Assembly: GCA_021399445.1 (NCBI GenBank)
Contig: JAJTUQ010000001.1
Location: forward strand, 1,674,001 to 1,738,000
Source: Xylogone sp. PMI_703
Lineage: Eukaryota > Ascomycota > Leotiomycetes
DNA length: 64,000 bases
Reading direction: 5' to 3'
The notes beneath the pieces are model-generated. The model ran no database searches. It worked only from the letters and a program-made list of their open reading frames with translations, and was not told the origin of the DNA. Every line of letters starts with the position of its first letter. Within the stretch, counting starts at the first letter, position 1. The position numbers and the translations under genes are program-made. Shown piece after piece: positions 25,073-36,341 of the stretch.

Positions 25073-27247
25073 TGTGCCTATTCATAAATGGTTCGCGAAG
25101 GGGGCATTCATTTGCCAGTGGTGGGTGGTGGGTAGCAAAACCAACAAAGCCGACGAGCAATGGGACGACGAGCTATGGGCTGTGAGCCATGGACTCTGGA
25201 GGGAAGGGAAGGGAGAAATAAGCAGCAGACAGGCAGGCAGTATCAGTGAAGTTTATGTACTGGATGGCCCTAAGACACAGCGGCGCCGTGGGATATCAAC
25301 TAGCCCTGCTTAGCAGCTTGCAGCGCCAAGAGTCGCAAGGGGAAGATGGACTTGAGCAGGGCCCAGGAAGGAATCAGAATGATATACATCCTGTGGACAC
25401 CGCATTGCGTTTCCCGCGTCATCCTCGAGGGCGGTGCGCCTAGCAGTTGTCCTGGTGGTCCCCAGGACGGGAACGAGGAGGCAGGATGGGGGCTGATCTT
25501 GGGACGGCAACCATGGCCATGACAGGACCAAACTGCGCAGAATGCAACTTGATAGGAGGCTGCCTCGGTCGAGAATCAGGCCGACGGTGTGATTCCCTGA
25601 ACAATCTACGGCAGGAATGGGCAGGAAGACTGCCCTCTGGCGTCTTGCCTGGGCGATCTGCCGTCGCTGGGCCCCGCGAGAGCTATCACGTGGATATTCG
25701 TCACACCTTTCCTTCAGACTCTGACTGTCTCTCTTTATTCTGGAATTCAGATTCTTTTTTTACGTGAAGCCAAAAGACGCGGCTGTTGATCCGCATCGAG
25801 TAGGAAGAGAATCCAGTAGGGCAAGCGAACCCTTGTTCTGCCGCCGTACCGTAGAGGACAAGTACCGTACAGTACAAACGCGCATACGGGCTCGTAGCAC
25901 AAAGGCGCCAGCACCTCGCAAAAGGGGCCCAGCTGGGGCGGGAGAGTGCTGCCACGCCGGGACATATCCACACAGTTGGACGCATCTGGCAGTAATTCTC
26001 CGGAGGCCTTACCATTATTGCGCCTGGGAGGTTGCGAACCACGGTAAGCACGATACAAAAGCACCGTACAATAGCAGAGACTGCGGAGAGGTGGATTTCT
26101 GGACGCCTCGGCCCCTTCTCAAGACTGGTGGTCGTCTCCGCCCTCGTGGGCGACTGCGGGGTAGCTCATCCGCATGAACCAGACCACACTTGGGTCGACG
26201 CCACTTTAGGGCTTATTATTTACCTAGCAGCCTCGACAGTGCAGTGCATTGCAGCTACAGTACTCGCCAGTCTCATGGACCCGGACGTGCCGGGAATGTG
26301 GTGATGAGTGATAGTGAGCCAAGGGAGGAGAGAACATCACTTTTGGGAGCAGTGCGAGCTGGCCAGAGATATGGGGCAACAAAGGCAGCAGCAAGGGCCC
26401 ATCACGCATGGTCAGCACCTTGATACTGTACAAGCAAGTTACGGCGCAGGGACGCAATACGAGGGTACAGTCACGTGACTAACGTACAGTAATCACAGTA
26501 CAGTAATCACTTCCTGCCCAATAATTGCCCAGTCATTACAAGTACATGGCCATGCACCAGCTAATAAGACCAGCAACTCGCTCTACCCCTACACAACAAG
26601 AACTGCTCCATTTACCGCTTTTCATATCAGCTACCGCGAGTATCACTCTCTGAAAATATATACATTCCTCATTTTGCTGTCGCCAATCCTATTTCACCTC
26701 CGCACTCCAGACCACATGCATTCTTTCCCAATCCGCCCAGAATCCTTCCTGTGCAAGCCACATTTGGCCACAACGATGTAAAATCACGTGCTTTCGCCTA
26801 GACAGAGAGGCACGTCCCACGCGCGTCTCCGTCGCGTGTCGCGTCAACCCCCCGACGAACGCGAATGGTTAACCGAGTTGGGGGAAAAGAAAAAAGAACT
26901 CCGCCATACGCCCAATGAACTGTACCCGAGAATCCTCACTGCCCTCGCCCATTGCTCCCCACCCTTAGCAGCAGGTGTCGCGATCTCTACCCGATGACGC
27001 AATCCGCCAGATCCTATCCGTAGAGATACTAATATTAAGTTGGTAGAAAGACACACAAAACAATAAAATAGAAAAGAAGAAGAAAAAGCAAATGAAACAT
27101 TAGTATCGCCGTCAATCATGTACAACCGTAGTGTAGCACTCATAATATAAAGAAAACAGTTAATAAAAGCCAAACTCGACCGAAGAAGGGGGGATGGCTG
27201 AGAAAAGAGGAAGAAATAAGGCGAGCTTGGGAATCCCCAATAGAAGC
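25073..27247. other. Gene-poor region upstream of the P450 gene
   Basis: 2.2 kb between the P450 start and the 3' end of the Whi5-like gene. No open frame shows conservation or plausible splicing. It holds several GTAC-centred palindromes (25868-25875, 26484-26510) and a GTCACGTGAC palindrome at 26470-26479. A pyrimidine-rich stretch around 26570-26760 followed by an AT-rich stretch to 27180 could be transcribed, but no product can be named. Confidence 0.4.
26470..26510. promoter_or_regulatory. CACGTG palindrome followed by a tandem GTACAGTAATCACA repeat
   Basis: GTCACGTGAC at 26470-26479 is a perfect 10-bp palindrome with an E-box core (bHLH factors such as Cbf1 bind CACGTG). It is followed by two copies of a 14-bp unit, GTACAGTAATCACA, at 26484-26510. 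It lies 1.4 kb upstream of the P450 start. Function is not known. Confidence 0.45.
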
Positions 27248-28503
27248 TCAGGCGATGAGGTCCCCTCCCAGCGGCATCCCGAGACTCGTGGTCTTGGGGG
27301 CGCCCGGATTGTGGCCCTGCACCCCAGGACTGGCGCTGGGAGGAAGCATATTCTCAAACGTCAGTCGCCTTCGGCTGACCGGCAGAGGAGTCTTGATGGT
27401 CCCTGGTGTCTTCGGCCATGCGTTCTGGGCTGGGCTGGGCGTAATGTTCACAAAATCTGCGAAGTCAAAGGCTTGGGAGGGGGTGGAGGGCCCCCCAAAG
27501 ATGGAGAGTATCCCGGCTCCCCCACTACCACCACCACCTGGCGTGGTCATCATCGATGATGGGAGGGCCATGTTCCTGGGCGGAGGAGTGGATGGCGGTT
27601 GCATGCGAGATCGGGCGGCGGGGTTTGCTGGCGACGGCGAGGTTGCTAGGTACAGGAGCAAGTCTGCTCCCTCCTCTCCTGACTTGGAGCTCTTGTCCCT
27701 GTTGGAGCGAGCCAGAGCACTGCGGTTGCGGATGGGAGAAGGGGTTCGGGGCGTAGAGGGCCTGATGCTAAAGGAGTGGAGTGGCAGAGCATCGTCCTCG
27801 TCGGAAGCCGCCGCAAAATTGGTGGAGTCGAGGTCGTCGACCATGTCGGAGCTTCCTTTGTAGAAGGAGAGGCCGGGTCCGGTAGACGTGGTGAAATGGC
27901 TATGTTTTCGGGGCTTTATGGGGGAGGACTGGATGAACTGGTGCTGGCCCTTCCAGGCCGCATGGCTCTTGTAGAGTGACCGACCAGCTGGCGATGACCG
28001 GAATCTCTTCCTCGAGCCTCCCGTGGAGTCGGCATGGTCGAAACTAGTGTGAAATGTGCGCTTTCGGAAGCTGTTGCTGCCACCGCTAGAATGAATCTGA
28101 TCGGAGAAGAAAGGGGCCTTGAGAGGCGAACTCAGCAGCGTTCTCGATGTCGGATAATGAAAGTCGGAGGTGCTTGATGAGGAGTCGGAGAGCATATCTC
28201 CCCTCGATACCGGTCTGCTGCGTCTTAGTTCCTCCTCCACCTTCGGCTCAATCTTGTCCAGCGTAAGATCCTCCCAGCCACGGACAGCCTTGAATTGTGC
28301 GAGAGCGAGACGATTTTGTAACTTGCGAGCCATCTAGAAATGAAGGTGAGGGGAGAAGCTGTTAGCCACAATGTATCCAATGTATATGATGAGGTCGGAT
28401 GGCTGTATGGGGGGTTGGACCAGAAACTTACCTTGCTCACCTCCGCTCTTCGCAGAACCCGATCTGCCACATCCTCGGGCTCATTCTTCCACGACGACGC
28501 CAT
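27248..28503 (-). CDS. Whi5/Nrm1-like G1/S transcriptional corepressor
   Basis: Probable repressor of SBF/MBF-driven G1/S transcription. Exons 28503-28432 and 28333-27248 sum to 1158 nt (385 residues). Just after the junction, ARKLQNRLALAQFKAVRGWE fits the short Whi5/Nrm1 (GTB-type) motif. A second conserved piece is DLLLYLATSPSPANP. The rest is Ser/Thr/Pro-rich with many SP and TP sites (PSTPRTPSPIR; PSTPPPR; TPGTIKTPL), as expected of a CDK target, and has basic patches for nuclear import. The frame stays open upstream of the ATG at 28503 for 62 codons but without ATG. Family membership rests on two short motifs, so the exact subtype (Whi5, Nrm1 or another) is open. Confidence 0.65.
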
Positions 28504-28917
28504 TTGCCGGTGCGACTGTGTGGACCAGCTCCCCAAGGTGACAGTGGTGCTGAGTGTGGAGTTGCGGAGAGGAGGTGTGGGAAAAGCTATTGCTGGAAGT
28601 GGTGATGTTGTTGACTGTTTGCAAGTCTCAGCCCTAGGAGAGGATGGAAAGGTGTGTCGTGCTATAGTGGATGCAGGAATTGGCGGCAAAAGCCTTCACG
28701 GGCATGGGGTTTTGGCGGGCTCCACCCAGGACTACTCCGTACAGCGCTGGCGAGACCTAGGCCCGGCAAACCGAGAGCCGCCTTGGAGTTTGTTCTCCAA
28801 CGCAACGAGACAGCCAGTGCAAGGCTGGGGGGGGTTACACACCCAATCTGACCTAAAAGAGCTTCGAGCAGAGGAGATCTGGTTTTGGAGAGTGTCCACT
28901 GCAATGCAAACCACAGC

Positions 28918-28943
28918 AGAGAGAGAGAGAGAGAGATAGAGAG
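28918..28943. repeat. GA dinucleotide microsatellite
   Basis: A perfect AG run at 28918-28936, then degenerate to 28943, within the leader/promoter region of the Whi5-like gene. Confidence 0.85.
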
Positions 28944-29055
28944 GGCATAGCGAGGCGAAAGGGGAGAGTAAGATTGAGAGGTGCTGGTACCACCGCTTTG
29001 CCTGCTGCTGGGGAGACGGGCGCACGGCGAGCGCTTGTGGTGCTGTACAGTACAA

Positions 29056-29085
29056 TTCCGTTCCGTTCAGCTCAGCTCAGCTCAA
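29056..29085. repeat. Pentamer tandem run TTCCG / TTCAG / CTCAG
   Basis: Six consecutive 5-bp units: TTCCG twice, TTCAG once, CTCAG twice, CTCAA once. It directly follows a CTGTACAGTAC palindrome. Confidence 0.75.
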
Positions 29086-30214
29086 CACAGTTCAGTGCAA
29101 TACAGGCACTACTGTAGGGACGGTCATTAGCAGTAAAGAAGCAATCATCCACAACCAACAAGCAGCGATCAATAGCAGCCTCCAGCTTTCAGCACCCATC
29201 ACCAACATCAACACCAACACCAGCAGTAATTAGTGAGCTCAGCCAGCCTTGCAGCCTAGCTACATTACCATGCTACGGTACTCTGTAGTTACAAGTAGTT
29301 ACTGTACAGTGCTGCTGATACAGTATCATAGCGAGTGTCCGCGCCAGCAAATCGGCGTGCCGCAATGCGCTGTTGCTGGACGGTCGCCAAGGTCCCAGCC
29401 GTCAGCACTGCAAAATGAGTGGAGCAGTGGCCCGTCAGCGAGATCCAAGGGGAGGAAGCGTCTTGGGCAATGATCCTGTCCAGTCCTTCGAGAAGCAAGA
29501 AGGAAGAAGCAAAAGAAAGGAGAAGGAGAAATGACATGCATGGACGGCGGTTGTCATCGTCCATCAGTGCTCTGCGATACCATTCTGCAACCATGGAGAT
29601 GTGCTGCGTCGCCTCTGTGTGGTGTTTCTACCATGCTCTGTACAGTCAATCATACACAGGCGATCGATCGATCTGCTGGTCTCCACTTGAGATATGTGAG
29701 AGATCGCAGCCAGCCATGTACTGTACGGGTATCGCATGCTGCGGTACTGGCGATGTACTACAGTATACAACACACTCGCTCCGCCTGTAACTACGGTCCC
29801 AATTCGTCACCAACCTATTCTGCTATTGTCTTGCACGACTGCCAGGTTACAATGCTACATATACAGGTGGATGATTCGATAAGGATATGTGTTTACGGAG
29901 CCCTAGATGACGATGATTGATTTATTAGCACTGTACTATTGGCAACAACTGGGCAGTACTACTGGAACTCCTTGGTATTCTGTCCTGTGTTTGTTGACAT
30001 GAATTATTGGGGGAGTTCTGCTTTTCCAGGTTGAACTGGCTTGGTGATGAACTGGAACCTAGTCCTGTCCACCAATGGCTATGGAGATGGCTCATGTCTC
30101 AACCTGCTGCTGCACATTTTGCATCCAGAGTCTGCGGGCGAGTGGCTGCATCTGGCAAATACACCGAGCCATGGCCAGTGTACGGAAGATTAGAACGTCT
30201 TTGGAGTTTATCAC

Positions 30215-30234
30215 AGTACAGTACAGTACAGTAC
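30215..30234. repeat. Tandem AGTAC pentamer, four copies
   Basis: Four perfect AGTAC units, which create overlapping GTAC palindromes. Confidence 0.9.
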
Positions 30235-30895
30235 TTTACGTCTGGCAGGTCTGATCGTGGTCTCTCCTGTAGCACTTGCTGCGACTGATAAGTACCGTCT
30301 CTCTTACAGTACAGTCCCCCTCGCTAATCACGACAGCTGTATCTACATCTCATCATTGCCGTATACCGGTGGTGTTATCATTCTCCAGCTAACAACGCCT
30401 CTCCGATTACCGTGTAGGTAGTTTTTGCCTCAGCAGTGGACCGTGCAGCTCGAGGAGAGGTTTCTTGTCTCGCAAATCGACACCGTCATTATTGATTATA
30501 TCAGAGACATGCTAGGCTTATTAGAGCCCCCTCGCTGTTACTGTACGCGAGGATGAACTGGGGTACTAACGGGCTGATGTCTGCGAATAGCATGGGAGAA
30601 AATGGGAACGAGATAAGAAATAGGGAGAGGAAAGAGAGGATGTGCGGGATCTGAGTAACCGGGGGGCCACTATCAAATGGATGAGGTTTGAACAAGATTA
30701 TTGTTATTATTTGTGGTGCTGGACAGTGCTGTACAGTATTTTATTATGGGTCCTCCTCATCGTTCCTTTCGCAGTGGATGTTGCTTGTCGCGAAAAGCGC
30801 TCGTATTTGTGCATCCGCCCAAGCAGAATTGGACCAGTTGCAGCGCCCGTTTGCGAACGCTGACCGGCCGCGGATGTTACGTTCGGTGCAATCAA

Positions 30896-30907
30896 TACTG
30901 TACAGTA
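30896..30907. promoter_or_regulatory. Perfect 12-bp palindrome TACTGTACAGTA
   Basis: Best copy of the GTAC-centred palindrome class that recurs through this gene-poor region. It could be a dimeric factor site; no factor is assigned. Confidence 0.45.
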
Positions 30908-31809
30908 ATCCTAGGGTCCGCGTTTGCTGGCCGCTGGATGGTGGTTCGTTGCAAGCTTTTTGGGGGTGGTGCACTGGTGATGGGAGATTTGCATGTAAAA
31001 GTACCGGTAACTTGTCTGGACAGCATGGACAACAACAACATTCATCGACTTCTTGAAGCAGCCACAAAGGCAAAGCGGTGTGACATTATCTCCTCCTTCT
31101 TCCCCTGTTGATAACAACAATCAATTAAGACTGTAATGGCCACGAAAAAAACCGGTACAGTAGCTGTCTCCTGAGTTTTTGGGAGCTGGGACCGTCAAGA
31201 TTTTTGACAATCAAGCGTTGTGCCCTGAACTGCTCAATCGTGCTGCAGTACCGTATGGGAACTGCTCCACCGGCGCGGGCTGCCCTGTTTTGCCCCTTGC
31301 CGCTGTTCTGTCCCTGCTCTGGTCTGCTCCTACCACTACTCTCCCTGCGTGCGGCCGAAGTGGCAGCGATTTTCGTCATCGCCCATCAGAGGTCGTGGCA
31401 GGTTCGTCGCACGCCTTGCTCGCCTCTAAAGATAGAGTCCCACAATCAGTCGACGGGCTCACGGGCTAGTCCAGTACCAGTTGATGGCCAACCACATGGG
31501 GCTGGCTATGGGGCTGGCTTGGGGGCCCGGCGACTACACAAGCTGCTTGTAACCTCCTGCTGGTCAAAACTGCTGCTCCCCTCCATCTCCTCCTCCTCCT
31601 TCCTCGAGAAGCTGTCGTTCGTTTTTTTTTTCCTCCCCAAACCGCATCCCCCAGAATCTCTCTCCAGCGAAAGCAATTCACTGTCCCCGAGCTCACTGCC
31701 CGTATCTCTCAGTTATGAGTGCCATCTAACCGCTCGAGCCGCTGTATCCTTATTCACACTCACCATTCCACTCGTTCTTGGCGATTGAGCTCCCTGTCGG
31801 GCTTGCGTC

Positions 31810-34466
31810 ATGGCCCCGGCATTCCTCAAAGACCTGCGCAGACGGTCCAAGGCCAGCTTTCGCACCGACAAGTCCACCGACAGCAGCGCCAGCAATGTGA
31901 GCAATGGTCTCGGCAGCTCCCCTCTGGAGACGCAGGCGTCCTCGAGAGTGAACTCCACCACGGGCTCACTGACGCCTCCAACCCTTCCCAGCTCCAACTC
32001 GAGCTCCAATCTCCCAACCCTCACCACCATCGCCTCTGCACCTCCAAGCCGCGCCGGCATGTCCACCTCTCCCAGCAGCCGTCACAGCGTCTCCGGCATG
32101 GCTGGGCTCGGATCCCCTCCGTCGCGCTCGAACCTGCCCACCTCGCAGTATGCCCCGCGGATACTCTCAATTGGTGATAACACTTGGGTATGGCTCTGGA
32201 CAATTTCGTAGATTTCGTGGTCAGGGGCTGGAGTAAAAGCCAAGAGTTAAAGCAGGAGTGCTTGATGCTCTCGCTCGTCTGCCACTACCATACTGCTAGA
32301 CGAGTTGTTTTTTGTTCACTTAGATCGCGAGCTGACTTTTTGTTTCCATAGGTATACCAGAAGGTGCTATCTGTCTATGGCACGGCTGGAGACCCTCTCC
32401 AGCAGCCCATGGATGGTGGTCTGACTATTACAAGGCTCGATGATGGATTCCCACCCACCTACTGGCCAGTGTCTGAATGCCACTTCAAAGCCCTGGTCTA
32501 TCTCACGCCAGGCCCGAACCGACTACGCTTCGACTTCACTTCCCCAAAGCTGGCCAACAGCCAGACCTCTAACCCCATCCATTCGTCCTACCTGACGATT
32601 CACATGGTTCCATCAACATCTGCTCCACCGCTGCAGCTTGTCATACTTATGGGCAAGGACTCTCCAGGCACCTTTGATGCCGTACCGGCCAGGATTGAGC
32701 GAGAGGGGAATGGATTGGATATGGCTATCAAGAAGTTCCGGATGGCGGCGTATCTATGGCAAGCCTTTACGGCCGAGCAGATGTACAGAAACAAGCTCGG
32801 CAGAAGAGTCTTCCGATTTGAGGAGGAATGGGTGACAGGTACTTCGAACTTTCGGGACCGTGATACAGGCTGCATGAGAAGCGAGGCCAGGGTGCATGTC
32901 GTTCGCTGCTCAAAGACCGTGGCTGAGCTTCGCGACCTCGATCTAGCGCAGCAAAACCCTGACGCCAAAAAGAAAGGAGATCTTTTTACCATCGCTACTG
33001 AAGCTATTCGTGACTACTTCAAGCCGCTACCAGGTCAAAAGCAGTATGTATCTTGTCTCATCCTGGACACACACTGGGACAAGCAAGCCAAAGTCATCAG
33101 AGGCCATGCTGCTCTAGGTGGCGGTGGTGGTGACATTCAATTGGGCATATTTGGATCCCATGCTTTGCAAAGCTATCCCTCATGCTTCGAAGAAGTGGTG
33201 CCTGCCTTTTCAGACTGCACTCCTACCGATACCAACCATGTGGCCAATGATTGTAACGAATCTGGGAGCAGCTGGGAGGCAGCTAACATTGGCATTGGAG
33301 CCCATCTCCACGAAACGGGCCATCTGTTTGGATGCCCACACCAGGAGAGTGGTGTAATGCTGCGCGACTATGTAACACTCAACAGATCGTTCACCACCAG
33401 GGAGCCTTATTCTACGCGAACAAAGTCAAGGGGAGGCTTAGTTTTGCAGAAAGATGAATGTGGTTGGCATCGCCTTGACTGTCTACGCTTCAGAGCACAC
33501 CCTTGCTTTGCTCTCCCAACTGATCCTTCTCGCGCTAGTGATGAATCAGTCCAGGTATGGCCCGTTGACAATGGCAATGTCCTTATAACTGCCGCCTCAG
33601 GAGTCGCTTTTATCGAAATATACGCCTCCGGAGATGACTTGTGCCATGCCTGGCAGGAGTTTGGTGATGGAAACGGGAACGGACCTATTCAGCGGCAAGT
33701 AATGCTGACCGAACAAGATTTGCGGAGTAAGCTGCCAGAAGACAAGAGGAAGAGCAAGATTAAGGTCTCTATCAAATCTTTTGGAGGCGGTTCCCACGAT
33801 GTTGAAGATTTTGGCCAGTTAGCTTCAAAGGCGTCGAGACTCAAACTCGCAAACGGCCAATTCGCTTTCCGGGGCAGTAAGCTAGGTCTGTCACAGATGG
33901 AGGGTAGCCAACCAGAAGAAGTGGTATTCGAAAGTGCGGTAAAGCAGACAAAACTGCTCACGCAAATACGTGTCTATCATGGCTTTGCTGTAGACGGTAT
34001 TGAGTTTATCTACGAGGATACGACTTCCCAATTGTTTGGTAAGAAGGGCGGCAAACCCGGAGGAAGTGAATTCAATCTGGGTAAGTACGCAGCATCAATA
34101 TGCGGTTAGGTGATGCTGGATGCGTCATGAAGACGGGTAGTGGAATGGCCGATGCTAACTTTTTATGATGTATTTTTAGACACTCGCAGAGGAGAATACA
34201 TCACCGGCTTCTATGTGCGCAGCGGGTTCTGGATTGACGGCATTCAGATCCTAACCAATCTCGGGAAAAGGTCAGAGATTTTCGGAAATCCTACAGGTGG
34301 TTCAGGGTATGTCTACCGCAATACCCAAAATGGCTCAGCGTAGCAAGTTACTGACACTGACATCCCCAGTCACACGCTGATTCCACCGCGAGGATACAGC
34401 ATTGCAGGTATCTATGGATCCTGTGGTTCATGGCTGGATGGCTTCGGTATCCTCATTACGCGATGA
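31810..34466 (+). CDS. Zinc metallopeptidase (YIL108W-like) with C-terminal jacalin lectin domain
   Basis: Putative intracellular metalloendopeptidase of the fungal family that includes yeast YIL108W; substrate unknown. Exons 31810-32187, 32352-34080, 34180-34306 and 34370-34466 sum to 2331 nt (776 residues). Residues 1-115 are Ser/Thr-rich and disordered, with no signal peptide. The catalytic zincin motif HETGHLFGCPHQ (HExxHxxxxxH) is present. The last 150 residues form a jacalin-type beta-prism (VYHGFAVDGIEFIYED; GEYITGFYVRSGFWIDGIQI; ending GSCGSWLDGFGILIT). Lectin-type fusion suggests carbohydrate targeting, which is inference. The 164-nt first intron is among the longest here. Confidence 0.87.
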
Positions 34467-35359
34467 ACGCAATACTTTGAAGGGGAATGAACGTTCACTT
34501 CCAAGTCTCTTAGTAGCTTGTTGGTCCTTCTTTTTCGGCATTATGCCCCCGGTCTACAAGGGCGGATTTGACAACCGCAATACCGAATGCTTCACTTTTA
34601 CTTCGCGTTTATGATGGTCAGATGCCGAATTTGGTTTCATTTTAATGTGGTACAATTGCTGCCTTTGCGATATAACTGGTGAAGGAATATGGGCTAGAGG
34701 AACCCTCGGTATATACATTCTACACAGGTAACGGATCTGGGTTGGTACTCACACATTGGGATGGTTTTCTGGTGCATTAGAGGATACCTTGACACGCGAG
34801 ATGATCGCAGTGTCTCTAATAGCTAATGTTTGCGCTCTACTTTAAAATGCAAAAAAGCCGAACGGGCGGCGAGCCAAGGCAACATCTTTTCACAATACGA
34901 ATTGCTTCCAGGTACATTAGAGATAAAATAGGTGAAAAAGATGAAAGGTGGTAGTAATGACGAGCACCACGACGGTGATGATAATGATGATGTAATTATG
35001 TACTGGGCACGTTACGTTGGACAAAAATCAAAATCAACACTCAAAGCTGTTTTCAAGGCCAAGGTCAAGCTTTGGTGTCTCAGCCAATCAGCCCTCGACA
35101 GCAGCGCATGGGACTTGCAGAGTTGACGCTGCGTGGCGGTGCGCAATGACGCACGAGACGCTTGCACGCGCAAGAACAGGGCGGGAAAATTACTGCACAG
35201 CCACACCGCTCAAGCTCAACAGACTAGCAAGACTCGATTTTGCCCTATAACTCACCAACTTCGTCACTTGAAGACCCTCAGATTAAGTGAGTTTGCAATC
35301 TACAACTCTGTGCTTGTACCAGGTCCAGGTCGACTGCAGCAAGCCCAATTCCTGCGGAA
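34467..35359. other. Intergenic between metallopeptidase and CHO1
   Basis: About 890 bp: 3' sequence of the metallopeptidase and the CHO1 promoter. A CCAAT box (AGCCAATCAGCC) lies near 35080-35091. No gene found. Confidence 0.45.
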
Positions 35360-36341
35360 ATGTCGAAAAGAACATCCACTACCTCGTCGAATGGCTCAGC
35401 GAAAGATGATGGTGCTGTCGGTCAGGCTGGTAAGTCTCATCCCCCCGCTGCCTGGATGGAGAGCGAGAGGGGCACGTCGAGTCGCGGCGACAACAGGATC
35501 ATAGCTAATTCCAGCAAAATAACAGAGGAGAAGCAGAAGATGCTGCTATCTCAAGATACCGGCCATTTCTCCATGATCAAGATGCTTCACCTGGCGGATC
35601 TTATTACTGAGTTGAACGGTACGGGCGCTCTCTCAGCCCCTCGTCTGTCTCGTACATTGTGACGCATACTGATGGCTGGTTTAGGGTTCTGCGGGGTCAT
35701 GTCCATCTTCTCCTCAATGCGCTATTGTCTAGGCCCTCCTACGGATTACGGAAATCTATGGGCAGCGCTTGCCTTCATGCCCTTCGGACTGTTCTTCGAC
35801 TTCATGGACGGCAAAGTCGCCAGATGGAGAAAGAAGAGTAGCCTTATGGGCCAGGAGCTGGACTCATTGGCAGATCTGGTATGATAATCTCTCGAAATTC
35901 ACAAAATTTTTGATTTTCTTGTCCTTTTCCTGCTTGGGCTTGTAGCTAACATAAGTTCTGTGCTTCGAAAAGGTCTCCTTCGGTGTCTCACCCGCTGCTG
36001 CGGCTTTTGCTATTGGCATGCGAACTCCAATGGACCACCTCTGCCTCACCTTTTTTGTCCTCTGCGGCTTGACTCGTCTCGCTCGATTTAATGTTACCGT
36101 CGCAAACGTCCCCAAAGATGCGACCGGCAAGAGCAAGTACTTCGAGGGTACTCCGATCCCGACATCACTGTCGATTGCCGCCATCATGGCGTACTGGGTA
36201 TCCAAGGGCTGGACTCTTGATTATTTGCCATTGGGCACATGGGCGAAGGGGACAATGTTTGAAGTGCATCCAGTAGTGGGTATGTTCATACTCAGCGGAT
36301 GCCTGATGACTAGCAAAACGCTACACGTTCCAAAGCCATGA
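35360..36341 (+). CDS. CHO1: Phosphatidylserine synthase (CDP-diacylglycerol-serine O-phosphatidyltransferase)
   Basis: Makes phosphatidylserine from CDP-diacylglycerol and serine in the ER membrane. Exons 35360-35429, 35526-35618, 35685-35878 and 35973-36341 sum to 726 nt (241 residues). The CDP-alcohol phosphotransferase signature is complete: [20 protein letters not shown] then LAD, matching DG-x2-AR-x8-G-x3-D-x3-D. Membrane segments follow in AFAIGMRT and [19 protein letters not shown]. The conserved [20 protein letters not shown] precedes the signature. The first intron (96 nt) is a multiple of three and open, so a retained form of 273 residues is also possible. Fungal PSS is unrelated to the mammalian base-exchange enzymes. 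Confidence 0.93.

Larger units (their letters stand above)
28504..31809. promoter_or_regulatory. Long gene-poor divergent region, Whi5-like / metallopeptidase
   Basis: 3.3 kb with no credible coding sequence on either strand. It is rich in GTAC-centred palindromes (29301-29310, 29718-29726, 30215-30234, 30731-30739, 30896-30907 and others), in a GA microsatellite at 28918-28943 and in pentamer runs. It must hold the promoters and leaders of both flanking genes. A non-coding transcript is possible but unproven. Confidence 0.45.

Noticed and set aside
30215..30234. AGTAC run as a CRISPR-like array or telomeric repeat
   Set aside because: Only four 5-bp units without spacers; neither a CRISPR layout nor a TTAGGG-type repeat.
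30701..31111. Overlapping plus-strand frames of 120-136 codons in the gene-poor region
   Set aside because: Three frames are open together, a composition effect; no motif or splice signals.
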